Source: Neisseria sp.
GTDB lineage: Bacteria; Pseudomonadota; Gammaproteobacteria; Burkholderiales; Neisseriaceae
Length of the DNA: 64,000 bases
Direction: 5' to 3'
NCBI RefSeq assembly: GCF_030527965.1
Contig: NZ_JAUMZU010000006.1
Span: 49,305-113,304, forward strand
The notes beneath the pieces were generated by a model. That model was given only the letters and a program-made list of their open reading frames with translations. It was not told the DNA's origin and did no database searches. Shown piece by piece: positions 25,810-34,424 of the stretch. How positions within the stretch are numbered: position 1 is the first letter of the stretch; each line of letters begins with the position of its first letter. A program made the position numbers and the translations under genes.

Positions 25810-26421
25810 ATGCCGATGATGACCGAACGTGAAAAGATGCTGTTGGGCCTACCTTGCAAAGCGGTAGACGAAGCGTTGAGTGCCGAGCAGTCACGAGCAA
25901 AAGACCTGCTTTATGAATACAACATCCTTACCCGGCCGAGCGATAAAGCTAAGCGCGATAGTTTGATGAGAGCATTGCTCGGCAAAGCGGGCGAGCGGCT
26001 GACCGTTACCCAGCCTTTTTATTGCGATTACGGCACTTATATCGAAGTGGGCGATAATTTTTATGCCAATTTTAATTGCACGCTGTTGGATGCGGGCGGC
26101 ATTTTTATCGGTAATAACGTATTACTGGCGCCGAATGTCGGGCTTTACACCGTCGGCCATCCTTTGGATGCAGGCCTGCGTAATCAATATTACCAAAATG
26201 CCAAACCGATTGTCATCGGCAATAATGTATGGATTGGTGCGCAAAGTATTATTTTAGGCGGCGTAACCATAGGCGATAATACGGTGGTTGCCGCCGGCAG
26301 TTTGGTTAACCGAGATCTTCCGGCGGGTAAATTGGCGATGGGCTCTCCATGCCGCCCTGTTAGAGATATTACCGAAGCAGACCGCGAAGCCTATCTGGCT
26401 AAGTTGTCATCCTCAATCTGA
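25810..26421 (+). CDS. Maltose/galactoside-type O-acetyltransferase
   Basis: Left-handed beta-helix (hexapeptide repeat) acetyltransferase that moves acetyl from acetyl-CoA to a sugar hydroxyl. About 200 residues, typical of Maa/LacA. N-terminal TEREKMLLGLPCKAVDEAL, core repeats (IEVGDNFYANFNCTLLD, IGNNVLLAPNVGLYTVGHP with the catalytic His), and the loop GAQSIILGGVTIGDN. Three ATGs lie close (25810, 25816, 25819); AGGA at 25804 favours 25816. Its true sugar is unknown; with malQ and the sugar genes elsewhere, maltose is possible. Confidence 0.88.
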   Translation: MPMMTEREKMLLGLPCKAVDEALSAEQSRAKDLLYEYNILTRPSDKAKRDSLMRALLGKAGERLTVTQPFYCDYGTYIEVGDNFYANFNCTLLDAGGIFIGNNVLLAPNVGLYTVGHPLDAGLRNQYYQNAKPIVIGNNVWIGAQSIILGGVTIGDNTVVAAGSLVNRDLPAGKLAMGSPCRPVRDITEADREAYLAKLSSSI

Positions 26422-26440
26422 TTTACCATAAGGAATAAAA

Positions 26441-26824
26441 ATGAAAAAAATCTTAGCCGTAACGTCCCTTACATGCTTGTTGGCCGCCTGTGCTGCAGAC
26501 GGCAGCTTTTTAGGCGGAAGCTCGGATACGGGCGTAGGCGGCGTAAGCAACGCTTTAATCAGCAATCTGATAGACAACCAATGCCGAACCGAATTAAACA
26601 ATCGCAATGAATGGCGCATCGTGGCGCTGGCCATGACGGCGGAGAAGCAGCGCGAGTGGGAAGATAAAATCTGCGGTTGCGTTACCGAAGAAGCGCCCAA
26701 TCAATTAAGCGCCGCCGAATTGCTGCAATTGGGCACTCAATCCGGCCGCACGCAAGTGATTGCCAAAGTAACGGCCAAAACCGTAACGGCCTGCACCGAG
26801 CGGATGTTTACAAAGAAAAGATAA
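26441..26824 (+). CDS. Small lipoprotein of unknown function
   Basis: 127 residues with a lipoprotein signal (MKKILAVTSLTCLLAAC) and a Gly/Ser-rich linker (SFLGGSSDTGVGGVSN). The mature part has three further Cys residues (NQCRTEL, KICGCV, TACTER) that could form disulfides. The start has AAGGAA 10 bases upstream. It lies 20 bases after the acetyltransferase and 50 before thrC. I do not recognise the family, though it looks like a conserved neisserial lipoprotein. Confidence 0.75.
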   Translation: MKKILAVTSLTCLLAACAADGSFLGGSSDTGVGGVSNALISNLIDNQCRTELNNRNEWRIVALAMTAEKQREWEDKICGCVTEEAPNQLSAAELLQLGTQSGRTQVIAKVTAKTVTACTERMFTKKR

Positions 26825-26875
26825 CAGGCGGATTTGATAAACTGCCTCCAACCTTATTAAATAGAGAACCGAATA

Positions 26876-28288
26876 ATGAGATATGTCAGCACACGCGGAG
26901 AAGCCGCAAACAAACAGTTTAGTGAAGTTTTACTGATGGGGCTCGCGCCCGACGGCGGCTTGATGCTGCCGGAGCATTATCCGCAAATCAGCCCTGAAAC
27001 CTTGCAGCAATGGCGCGGCTTGAGTTATCCGGAGCTGGCGTTTGAAATCATGAGCCTGTTTGTAAACGATATTCCGGCACAAGATCTGAAGGGCATTATC
27101 AACCGCACCTATACTGCGGAAATTTTCGGCAATCCTGAAATCACACCCGTACGCACACTCAAAGACGGCATTAAAATCCAAGCGCTTTCCAACGGCCCGA
27201 CACTGGCTTTTAAAGATATGGCGATGCAGTTTCTGGGCAATGCTTTCGAATATGTGCTGGCTAAAGAAGGCCAAACGCTCAATATCGTCGGCGCCACCAG
27301 CGGCGATACCGGCTCTGCCGCCGAATATGCTTTGCGTGGCAAACAGGGCGTGCATGTGTTTATGATGTCGCCGAAAGGAAAAATGAGCGCTTTCCAGCGC
27401 GCCCAGATGTTTAGCCTGCAAGATGAAAATATTCACAATATTGCCGTGGAAGGCATGTTTGACGATTGCCAGGATATTGTGAAAGCTTTGCAGAATGACG
27501 CCGAATTTAAAGCGAAATATCATATCGGCACCGTCAATTCCATCAACTGGGGCCGCGTGTTGGCGCAAATCGTTTATTATTTTGCCGGCTATTTCAAAGC
27601 GACCGAATCTAATCAAGAAAAAGTCAGCTTCTGTGTGCCTTCCGGTAATTTTGGCAATATTTGCGCCGGCCATATTGCCCGCCAGATGGGTTTGCCTATT
27701 CACCGGCTGATTGTGGCGACCAATGAAAATAATGTGTTGGATCAGTTTTTCCGCACAGGCGAATATCTGCCGCGCAGCGCCGAGCATACTTACGTTACCA
27801 GCAGCCCTTCCATGGATATTTCGAAGGCTTCCAATTTCGAGCGTTTTATCTTTGATTTGATGGATCGCGACGGTACGGCGGTGGAAGCCTTATGGGCGGA
27901 AGTGGGTAAAGGTAAAGGCTTTGACCTGCACTTTATGTTGGATAAAATCCATCAGCGTTACGGTTTTGTCTCCGGCCGCAGCCTGCATGCCGACCGTTTG
28001 GCCACGATTAAAAACGTGTATGAAACCGACGGAGAATTGCTCGATCCGCATACGGCCGACGGCGTGAAAGTTGCGCGCGAAATCCGCGAGCCGGGTGAAA
28101 CCGTGGTTTGTTTGGAAACCGCGCTGGCGGCCAAGTTTGCGGAAACCATCAGAGAAGCGGTGGGCGGGGACGTGGCCATTCCGAGACCGGCCGCGCTGAA
28201 TAATTTGGAATCATTGCCGCAGCGCGTAACCGTGGTGCCTAACAATGCCGTTGTGGTGAAAAACATCATCCGCGAAACTTTGGATTAA
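26876..28288 (+). CDS. thrC: Threonine synthase
   Basis: PLP enzyme that makes threonine from O-phosphohomoserine. 470 residues, the proteobacterial long form. Starts MRYVSTRGEA as the family does. PLP lysine in LAFKDMAMQFLG (about residue 113), phosphate site GATSGDTGSAAEYAL, and SVNSINW-like TVNSINWGRVLAQIVYYF. Ends in an uptake-sequence terminator. Confidence 0.97.
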   Translation: MRYVSTRGEAANKQFSEVLLMGLAPDGGLMLPEHYPQISPETLQQWRGLSYPELAFEIMSLFVNDIPAQDLKGIINRTYTAEIFGNPEITPVRTLKDGIKIQALSNGPTLAFKDMAMQFLGNAFEYVLAKEGQTLNIVGATSGDTGSAAEYALRGKQGVHVFMMSPKGKMSAFQRAQMFSLQDENIHNIAVEGMFDDCQDIVKALQNDAEFKAKYHIGTVNSINWGRVLAQIVYYFAGYFKATESNQEKVSFCVPSGNFGNICAGHIARQMGLPIHRLIVATNENNVLDQFFRTGEYLPRSAEHTYVTSSPSMDISKASNFERFIFDLMDRDGTAVEALWAEVGKGKGFDLHFMLDKIHQRYGFVSGRSLHADRLATIKNVYETDGELLDPHTADGVKVAREIREPGETVVCLETALAAKFAETIREAVGGDVAIPRPAALNNLESLPQRVTVVPNNAVVVKNIIRETLD

Positions 28289-28613
28289 GCGCAAGAAAAT
28301 CCGAGTCATCTTTCAAATGCCTGTCTGAATGTTTTCAGACAGGCATTTGTGATTCAAGCGCTCATACTTCTAAAGGATTATCCCGTTCCCTCTTTTCGGT
28401 AGCTTTGCCCCATCATTTTGCTGTTGTCGTTTACGCTTTCGGCGCATGTTTTTCTTGTGTGCCATCCACTAAGCTGTTGCCTGTAAAAACTTCAAAATAA
28501 TTTACCACCACTATTCGAAATAGCTTGTTCAGCAGGATTGATGCCTGTCTGAAAAAGTTGGAACGCAGGGCAGGCCGAGCCGCTTTTCCTGCCCGTAACG
28601 AAGGAACACCATC
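28289..28613. other. Short gap where narG would be expected
   Basis: 325 bases between thrC and narH. It holds the thrC terminator, an uptake sequence (28543-28553) and GGCAGG...CCTGCC, a small inverted repeat near 28568-28594. In three plus frames I found no narG-like segment; one frame is open for about 37 codons into the narH start but has no nitrate reductase motif. Confidence 0.6.
28315..28348 (+). terminator. Uptake-sequence terminator of thrC
   Basis: 15-base arms with a 4-base loop, 27 bases past the stop. Confidence 0.8.
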
Positions 28614-30173
28614 ATGAAAATCAGAGCGCAAGTCGGCATGGTGCTGAACTTGGATAAATGTATCGGCTGCCATACCTGCTCCGTTACCTGCAAAAACGTA
28701 TGGACCAGCCGCGACGGCGTGGAATATGCGTGGTTTAACAATGTGGAAACCAAGCCGGGCATCGGTTTTCCGAAAAATTGGGAAGATCAGGAAAAATGGA
28801 ACGGCGGCTGGGTGCGCAAGCCCAACGGCAAGTTGGTGCCCAAACAGGGCGGCAAACTGAAAATTTTGTCGAATATTTTCGCCAATCCCAACATGCCGCA
28901 GATCGACGACTATTACGAGCCGTTTACCTACGATTACGAGCATCTGCAAAACGCGCCGAAAATGCCCACGCCGCCTACCGCACGGCCTGTTTCCGTGTTG
29001 ACCGGCAAAAAGATGGATAAGGTGAACTGGGGGCCGAACTGGGAAGACGATCTGGCGGGCGAGTTTGAAAAGCGCGCCAAAGACGTGCTTTTTGAAGGCA
29101 TTCAGAAAGATATGCACGCCGCGTTCGAGCAAACATTCATGATGTATCTGCCGCGCTTGTGCGAGCACTGCCTGAATCCGACTTGTGTCGCTTCCTGTCC
29201 TTCTGGCAGCATCTACAAACGCGAAGATGACGGCATCGTGTTAATCGACCAAGATAAATGCAGGGGTTGGCGGATGTGCGTTTCCGGCTGCCCTTATAAA
29301 AAAATCTATTACAACTGGGTTAGCGGAAAAGCCGAGAAATGTATTTTCTGTTATCCGCGTATCGAAGCGGGCGAACCGACCGTTTGTTCCGAAACCTGCG
29401 TCGGCCGCATCCGCTATTTGGGCGTGTTGCTTTACGACGCCGATAAAATCGAGCAAGCCGCCAGCGTTGAAAATCCGCAAGATTTATATGATGCGCAGCT
29501 GGGCGTATTCCTTAACCCGCATGATCCGGAAGTGCAGCGTGTTGCTTTGGAACAAGGCATCAGCCAAAGCTGGCTGGATGCGGCCAAACAATCGCCTGTT
29601 TATAAAATGGCAATGGAATGGAAAGTGGCTTTTCCGTTGCATCCCGAATACCGTACTTTGCCGATGGTTTGGTATATCCCGCCACTCTCGCCCATTCAAT
29701 CGGCGATTGAAAACGGCTTGGTTGGGGAAAACGGCATTATTCCGAGTGTAGACGAAATGCGTATTCCTCTGCGTTATCTGGCCAATCTGCTCACGGCAGG
29801 CAAAGTGGAGCCGATTAAAGCCGCGTTGGAACGCATGATTGCCATGCGCCGTTACAAACGCGGGCAGGTGGTGCACGGTGAAACATTGGCTCAAACGCTC
29901 GACGGCACGGGCCTGACGCCGGAAATGGTGGAAGACATGTATCAAATCATGGCGATTGCCAATTATGAAGACCGGTTTGTCATTCCAACTTCGCATAAAG
30001 AAATGGTGGAAAACAGCTTTGAAGACAAAGCGAGCTGCGGCTTCTCTTTTGGCAACGGTTGCTCCGGCGGCGGTAGCGAAGAGAGCTTGTTCGGCAAACG
30101 CAAAGGCACGCCGATTGTCTTTTTCGACCGTCGCAACGACCTTCAGGAAAACCGCGAAAAAGGGGTTAGGTAA
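28614..30173 (+). CDS. narH: Respiratory nitrate reductase beta subunit
   Basis: Iron-sulfur electron-transfer subunit of membrane nitrate reductase. 519 residues, complete. Cluster motifs are all present: CIGCHTCSVTCK, CEHCLNPTCVASCP, CRGWRMCVSGCPYKK with the Trp that marks the 3Fe-4S site, and CIFCYPRIEAGEPTVCSETCVGR. AAGGAA precedes the ATG. narJ overlaps its stop. The catalytic NarG gene, normally directly upstream, is missing from the window. Confidence 0.95.
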   Translation: MKIRAQVGMVLNLDKCIGCHTCSVTCKNVWTSRDGVEYAWFNNVETKPGIGFPKNWEDQEKWNGGWVRKPNGKLVPKQGGKLKILSNIFANPNMPQIDDYYEPFTYDYEHLQNAPKMPTPPTARPVSVLTGKKMDKVNWGPNWEDDLAGEFEKRAKDVLFEGIQKDMHAAFEQTFMMYLPRLCEHCLNPTCVASCPSGSIYKREDDGIVLIDQDKCRGWRMCVSGCPYKKIYYNWVSGKAEKCIFCYPRIEAGEPTVCSETCVGRIRYLGVLLYDADKIEQAASVENPQDLYDAQLGVFLNPHDPEVQRVALEQGISQSWLDAAKQSPVYKMAMEWKVAFPLHPEYRTLPMVWYIPPLSPIQSAIENGLVGENGIIPSVDEMRIPLRYLANLLTAGKVEPIKAALERMIAMRRYKRGQVVHGETLAQTLDGTGLTPEMVEDMYQIMAIANYEDRFVIPTSHKEMVENSFEDKASCGFSFGNGCSGGGSEESLFGKRKGTPIVFFDRRNDLQENREKGVR

Positions 30174-30844
30174 TGAATGCAAACCCCGTTTACCAATGGT
30201 TTTCAGCGCTTCTGTGTTATCCCGAAGCCGAGCTGATTGAGGCGCTGCCCGAATTTCAGACAGCCTTAAACGAATGGCCGCCGTTGCAAAAGCAAACGCA
30301 TCGTTTATCGGGTTTTCTGGCTTATCTGCAAACGCATAGTCTGCGCGATTTGCAAGAGCGTTACGTTGCCACATTTGATCGCAACCGCAATCATGCGCTT
30401 TACCTTTTCGAGCATGTTTACGGAGAAGACCGCGACCGCGGCAGCGCAATGGTCGATTTATTGGAGGAATACCGCCGCGGCGGCTTTGAATTGGGCGATA
30501 CCGAGTTGCCCGATTATTTGCCCGCCTTGCTGGAATATCTGGCGCAAGTGCCTTCCGAACATGCGCAGAAACTTTTGGGCGATGCCGTGCATGTTATCGC
30601 CCATATAGCGGGAAAGCTGGAAAAAAACGGTTCTCCCTATGCCGTTTTGCTGCAAGGCATTACCGAACTGAGCCCGGTAAAACCGCAACCGCTGGTCGAA
30701 CCGCCCGTACGCGATATGGATGAAGCGATGGAAACGTTTGGCCCTGATGTTGCCGGCGTCGAGCCTTTGCTGAAGCCCGGTATCGAAACCGTGCAGTTTT
30801 ATCCTAAAAGCGTGTATAAGGCGCAAGCGCAAAAAGGAGCATAA
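30173..30844 (+). CDS. narJ: Nitrate reductase molybdenum cofactor assembly chaperone
   Basis: TorD-type cytoplasmic chaperone that holds NarG until the molybdenum cofactor and NarI are in place. 223 residues. Seen: YQWFSALLCYPEAEL at the start, and DLQERYVATFDRNRNHALYLFEHVYGEDRDRGSAM in the middle, the family core. The ATG shares its first base with the narH stop codon. Its client NarG is not encoded here. Confidence 0.93.
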   Translation: MNANPVYQWFSALLCYPEAELIEALPEFQTALNEWPPLQKQTHRLSGFLAYLQTHSLRDLQERYVATFDRNRNHALYLFEHVYGEDRDRGSAMVDLLEEYRRGGFELGDTELPDYLPALLEYLAQVPSEHAQKLLGDAVHVIAHIAGKLEKNGSPYAVLLQGITELSPVKPQPLVEPPVRDMDEAMETFGPDVAGVEPLLKPGIETVQFYPKSVYKAQAQKGA

Positions 30845-30847
30845 ACA

Positions 30848-31531
30848 ATGAACACACTCAACCAATTTTTCTTTGGCATTTATCCCTATATCTGCCTGTC
30901 TGTTTTCTTTTTCGGCAGTTTGGTGCGCTTTGATCGCGAGCAATATTCATGGAAAAGCGATTCCAGCCAGCTTCTTTACCGCGGCCAACTCCGTTTGGGC
31001 AGCATGCTGTTTCATACCGGCGTGTTGGCGGTTTTCTTCGGCCATTTGTTCGGTTTGCTGACACCCTTGGCATTTTGGGATTTCATCGGAGTCAGCCACG
31101 GAGCGAAGCAGGTTTTCGCCATGACGATGGGCGGTATTTTCGGCACGGTTGCGCTGGTCGGCTTGCTTTTGCTTATTCACCGCCGTTTCAAATGCGACCG
31201 CTTGTCGGCTAATAGCACTTGGCGCGATAAACTGGTGCTTATCTGGATATTGCTGACGCTGTGTTTGGGTTTGTCAACGATTTTCGTCAGTATGGGGCAT
31301 CTGGACGGTCACGAAATGGTCAAACTCATGCAATGGGCTCAGCATATCGTTACCTTCCGCGGCGCGGCGCCGGAATACCTTGCTGATGTGAGCGTGATAT
31401 TTAAGCTTCATATCTTTATGGGTATGACTTTCTTCTTGATTTTCCCGTTTACCAGAATGGTGCATGCGTGGAGCGGATTCGGCAGCGTTTACTATATTCT
31501 GCGTCCGTGGCAGTTGGTGCGCCGTCGTTAA
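30848..31531 (+). CDS. narI: Nitrate reductase gamma subunit
   Basis: Membrane cytochrome b that passes quinol electrons to NarH. 227 residues, five membrane segments. Heme-ligand histidines lie in FHTGVLAVFFGHLFG and in KLHIFMGMTFFLIFPFTRMVHAWS. Three bases after narJ, with its own Shine-Dalgarno (AAAGGAG). Closed by an uptake-sequence terminator. Confidence 0.95.
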   Translation: MNTLNQFFFGIYPYICLSVFFFGSLVRFDREQYSWKSDSSQLLYRGQLRLGSMLFHTGVLAVFFGHLFGLLTPLAFWDFIGVSHGAKQVFAMTMGGIFGTVALVGLLLLIHRRFKCDRLSANSTWRDKLVLIWILLTLCLGLSTIFVSMGHLDGHEMVKLMQWAQHIVTFRGAAPEYLADVSVIFKLHIFMGMTFFLIFPFTRMVHAWSGFGSVYYILRPWQLVRRR

Positions 31532-31553
31532 ACATGATAGATACACGATAACT

Positions 31554-31585
31554 AATGCCTGTCTGAAACTTTTCAGACAGGCATT
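31554..31585. terminator. Bidirectional uptake-sequence terminator
   Basis: 14-base arms and a 4-base loop between the convergent narI and slam genes. Confidence 0.8.
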
Positions 31586-31599
31586 TTGCATCAAAATCA

Positions 31600-33033
31600 T
31601 CAGAAATATTTTACCAGCGACAAGCCTATTTCATTTTGCTGGTATCGGTATAGCCAGCGGATATTGCTGTTGACCCGACGGTGCTTGAGTGTCAGGGTTG
31701 GTTTTAAGCCAGCGAATTTCCAGCGCTCCGCCCCTAGGCTCAAAGTATAGATTTGCTCGTTATCTCGTCGACGTTGACCCAGCGTGGCATTTTCCGCGTC
31801 GTAAGAGCGATGGCGGAACAGCGTGTTTAGAGAAGCATCGAATCCTGTGCCGAATTGTTTGAAGATACCGAGCCTTAGAGAAGGCTGGCGATAGCTTTCG
31901 GTTTCGTCTTTGGCAATGCGCCGTTGAAAGTCTAAGCCGCCGAATAGGATTAAATCATCACGCAGCGAGAAAGAGAGTGTGTTGAACACCGACATCAGGC
32001 GGCTGTTGTTATGCTTTACCTCTTCATCGAAATAAACCATTTTTTTCCACTCTGTTTCCGTGTTCCAAGACCAGCGGCTACGGTTTTCGTTCCATTCGGT
32101 GCGCATACCGTAAGCGCGATATTGAGCGTGCTTGCCGATACTGTTCCATTCCCATAAAGGAGCGGCCGTTACCGTGCGCTTTGCATCGGCAAATTGATAG
32201 CCCGGGCTGATATTCAGCGTATGCTCGTTATATTCGCTATCGCGGTAAAATCTGCCATAAGCAAGAACACGGGTATGCAGGCCGTGATGGCCGGAAAGTT
32301 GCCAGCGGCGGGCCGCCGCGGCCTCATAGGCAATGCCGGCGGAAGGTCGGGGATTGGGGGCTTGGCCTTGGAAAATATAACATTCGTCTTGCAGCTCCGG
32401 CGGGCAATCGATAATGGCCGGTTGTGTGCCGCCGGAACCTTCGTTGACATTACTGTTTCTTACTGCGCCAAGAGAAAACGACCCCTGCCATTTTTGCCGT
32501 TGCGACAGGGCATCTTGAAACAGCCGGATGTTGTTTTGCACCGGCTCGGGTAATGTTTCCCGCGGCACTTTGTCAAATTCCGCCGCCGATTCCCGATTGA
32601 GTTGGTCTTCGAATAACAGGCGGGCTAAATCCAGTCTGCCACGGGTAAAATCGGGCTGGCGTTGCAGCAAGGTTTCATAGCTTTGCCGCGATTGTTGGAC
32701 TTCCCCTTCCGAGCGTGCCAAGGAGGCGCGGGCAAACAAAGCGATATCTTGATCGTAACCCGGTTGACGCTCGTATTGTGCCAGTAAGGTGCGCACCGTA
32801 TCCCAATCTTGATGATTCACTGCTGAGAAAAGCGCTTGGCCGACATCTTGCTGTTCGTTCTCCGTTTTACTGTATGTTTCGTCTGTTTGAAAGGATTCGC
32901 TTTCTTCCAAAGCTTTGTTATCTTGATGTTGTACAGCCTGGCGTGTGTTTTGCCAGATTCGTTGGGCGGTATTGTCTTCCGCGAATACGGGCAAGGCAAT
33001 GATCAGATAAAGATAAACTGTTTTTCTAAACAT
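31600..33033 (-). CDS. Slam-type outer-membrane translocator (DUF560)
   Basis: Slam proteins export surface lipoproteins and hemophilin-like proteins across the outer membrane. 477 residues, normal. Signal peptide KTVYLYLIIALPVFA, then a helical, TPR-like periplasmic part (about 30-190; ALFARASLARSEGEV, RGRLDLARLLFE), then a beta-barrel domain (about 195-477) ending in aromatic Phe (GLSLVKYF). It lies just downstream of the hemophilin-like gene on the same strand, after a terminator hairpin. The uptake sequence at 33039-33049 supplies its Shine-Dalgarno-like AGG. It is probably the secretion partner of that neighbour. Confidence 0.88.
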   Translation of the reverse strand: MFRKTVYLYLIIALPVFAEDNTAQRIWQNTRQAVQHQDNKALEESESFQTDETYSKTENEQQDVGQALFSAVNHQDWDTVRTLLAQYERQPGYDQDIALFARASLARSEGEVQQSRQSYETLLQRQPDFTRGRLDLARLLFEDQLNRESAAEFDKVPRETLPEPVQNNIRLFQDALSQRQKWQGSFSLGAVRNSNVNEGSGGTQPAIIDCPPELQDECYIFQGQAPNPRPSAGIAYEAAAARRWQLSGHHGLHTRVLAYGRFYRDSEYNEHTLNISPGYQFADAKRTVTAAPLWEWNSIGKHAQYRAYGMRTEWNENRSRWSWNTETEWKKMVYFDEEVKHNNSRLMSVFNTLSFSLRDDLILFGGLDFQRRIAKDETESYRQPSLRLGIFKQFGTGFDASLNTLFRHRSYDAENATLGQRRRDNEQIYTLSLGAERWKFAGLKPTLTLKHRRVNSNIRWLYRYQQNEIGLSLVKYF

Positions 33034-33118
33034 AGAAGGCCTGTCTGAAAGTGATGGCTGAAAGGGAGGGGGTAATTAATTGTAGTAATAATAATTTATT
33101 AAACTATATTTTTGATTG

Positions 33119-33150
33119 TACAAAGGCTTGCATTTATGCAAGCCTTTGTA
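33119..33150 (-). terminator. Hairpin between the hemophilin-like gene and slam
   Basis: ACAAAGGCTTGCAT (33120-33133) and its perfect complement (33136-33149) with a 2-base loop, 40 bases after the first gene's stop. The T-tract is broken, so read-through into slam is likely. It is not an uptake pair. Confidence 0.8.
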
Positions 33151-33189
33151 TTTTTGATTAATCCCGTTTGGAATTAATTTGTCATCGAT

Positions 33190-33933
33190 TTAACGTTTGC
33201 CACCAAATGCGGTGTTGTAAGTACGATTGTTGAAAGTAGCGATGCCGGCTACACCGGTTGCACGGTTACCAAAGAAATGACCATGCGTATTTCCTCTCAA
33301 ACCGGCGGCAGTCGCCGTACCATTAAACGTAGCATTAGCTGGTACGATTCTGGCGTTGATGCCCAGAGTGAAGGAGCTATTTTTCAATGAACCGGTCAGA
33401 GTATTTCTACGGAAATCGCCGCGCAGGTTACCTGTTAACAAGTTTCCGCCGTTGTAGCGGTTAATCCCTTTGACCTGATAGTTAACCACTGCGCCGGTTG
33501 GCAGGCTGGTAGATTTTTCCCTGCCTGAATAATACACAGTACGGGTGGCATCTGTCGGTCTACCAGTAGCAGACCATTCTCCATAGTAGGCATTGTGTCC
33601 GGCTACTTGTTGGAAGTTAAACGCTCCGGTGCCATGATCTGTTCCAGAGTTCGGTATGCGTGTTACACCATATCTGTCATAACTTCCTCCAATACGGTTT
33701 TGGGCGAAACTTTGTAAGCCTAAGAAAGAAACACGGGTACCTCCAGAAAAAGAATTTTTACCGATACCGGGATCGCCAAGATTCCCTTTATGAACGCGTA
33801 TAACTCTGGTAAGGGGACCTACATTAATTTGAGAGCTATCGCTGATACCGGATACGGTTTCCGCTAATGCAGCGGGTGCAAGAGAAGCCAGGGTTAATGC
33901 GCTGAGAATGAGTGTAAGTTTCTGATGTTTCAT
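33190..33933 (-). CDS. Hemophilin-like secreted heme-binding protein (HphA/CrpA type)
   Basis: 247 residues. Cleaved signal peptide ending in APAALAETV (no lipobox, so it is soluble after secretion). The C-terminal ~100 residues look like the TbpB/hemophilin 8-strand barrel, with RGNTHGHFFGNRATGVAGIATF and the end NTAFGGKR, the hallmark of Slam clients. The N-terminal part has His residues in TDHGTGAFNFQQVAGHNAYYGEW, which could bind heme. It is next to a Slam and divergent from a large TonB receptor, the layout known for hemophilin systems. AAGGA lies 9 bases before the ATG. The ligand is inferred, not shown. Confidence 0.75.
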   Translation of the reverse strand: MKHQKLTLILSALTLASLAPAALAETVSGISDSSQINVGPLTRVIRVHKGNLGDPGIGKNSFSGGTRVSFLGLQSFAQNRIGGSYDRYGVTRIPNSGTDHGTGAFNFQQVAGHNAYYGEWSATGRPTDATRTVYYSGREKSTSLPTGAVVNYQVKGINRYNGGNLLTGNLRGDFRRNTLTGSLKNSSFTLGINARIVPANATFNGTATAAGLRGNTHGHFFGNRATGVAGIATFNNRTYNTAFGGKR

Positions 33934-34000
33934 AATTCTATTTCCTTTCGAAAAAGAGATTTTTGAAATACTGATTGAAATTGTTTCATTCAGTATTAAT

Positions 34001-34043
34001 ATTATAACTCATGTAAAAAGAAATAATAATGATTATCTTTATT
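34001..34043 (-). promoter_or_regulatory. Promoter with Fur box for the hemophilin-slam unit
   Basis: TATAAT on the minus strand at 34006-34001, with a weak TTATTA -35 at 34029-34024. Overlapping the -35 is AATAAT-GATTAT-C-TTTATT (34025-34043), 15 of 19 matches to the consensus Fur box as I recall it. This is the usual geometry of iron repression. Confidence 0.5.
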
Positions 34044-34356
34044 TAAATAATCTTATTTATGATAAATAATTGAAAATAAATTATATTAATTTATTTTCAG
34101 GTTTGAAATAATTTATAAAATTTACATAATTAAAAGCAAAAATGCTTTTGCTAAAAAAGCAGAAATCCGTTGTTTTCTATCCGATACCCATCCTAGTAAT
34201 TGATATATATGAAATTTTCTATTGAAAAAATTAAATTAAATTGTGAAAAATTGTTGTAATAAATAATTTCAGCATTTTTATTTCTATTTTGAATTATTAC
34301 ATGCCATGAATCGTGCCGTTTATTCTTCTATTCACTCCGAATATTTAAAAATCAAA

Positions 34357-34371
34357 TAATAATCAATTTTA
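34357..34371 (+). promoter_or_regulatory. Fur-box-like site before the TonB receptor gene
   Basis: TAATAATCAATTTTA matches 11 of 15 positions of TGATAATCATTATCA, 54 bases before the receptor ATG. Confidence 0.35.
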
Positions 34372-34424
34372 TTTATGTAGGATGATATTCACATAGTAAT
34401 AAAAACAGACAGGGGGATGGAGAA

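Larger units (their letters stand above)
33934..34424. promoter_or_regulatory. AT-rich divergent promoter region of the heme locus
   Basis: 491 bases with no gene. It holds the promoter of the hemophilin-like gene, two Fur-box-like sites (34025-34043 and 34357-34371), and the inverted repeat AATACTGA...TCAGTATT (33967-33997) at the start of the hemophilin transcript. Base composition is far more AT-rich than flanking genes. Confidence 0.55.

Noticed and set aside
26930..27787. 285-codon antisense frame over thrC
   Set aside because: Shadow of thrC; composition follows the reversed gene.
28501..28615. Open 37-codon plus frame reaching into the narH start, tested as a narG remnant
   Set aside because: No ATG and no NarG-like sequence; partly the translated uptake word.
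28431..29168. Antisense frame whose end runs into the gap before narH
   Set aside because: Most of it mirrors narH. Its last 30 residues fall in the gap and match nothing I know, so it is not called a gene.
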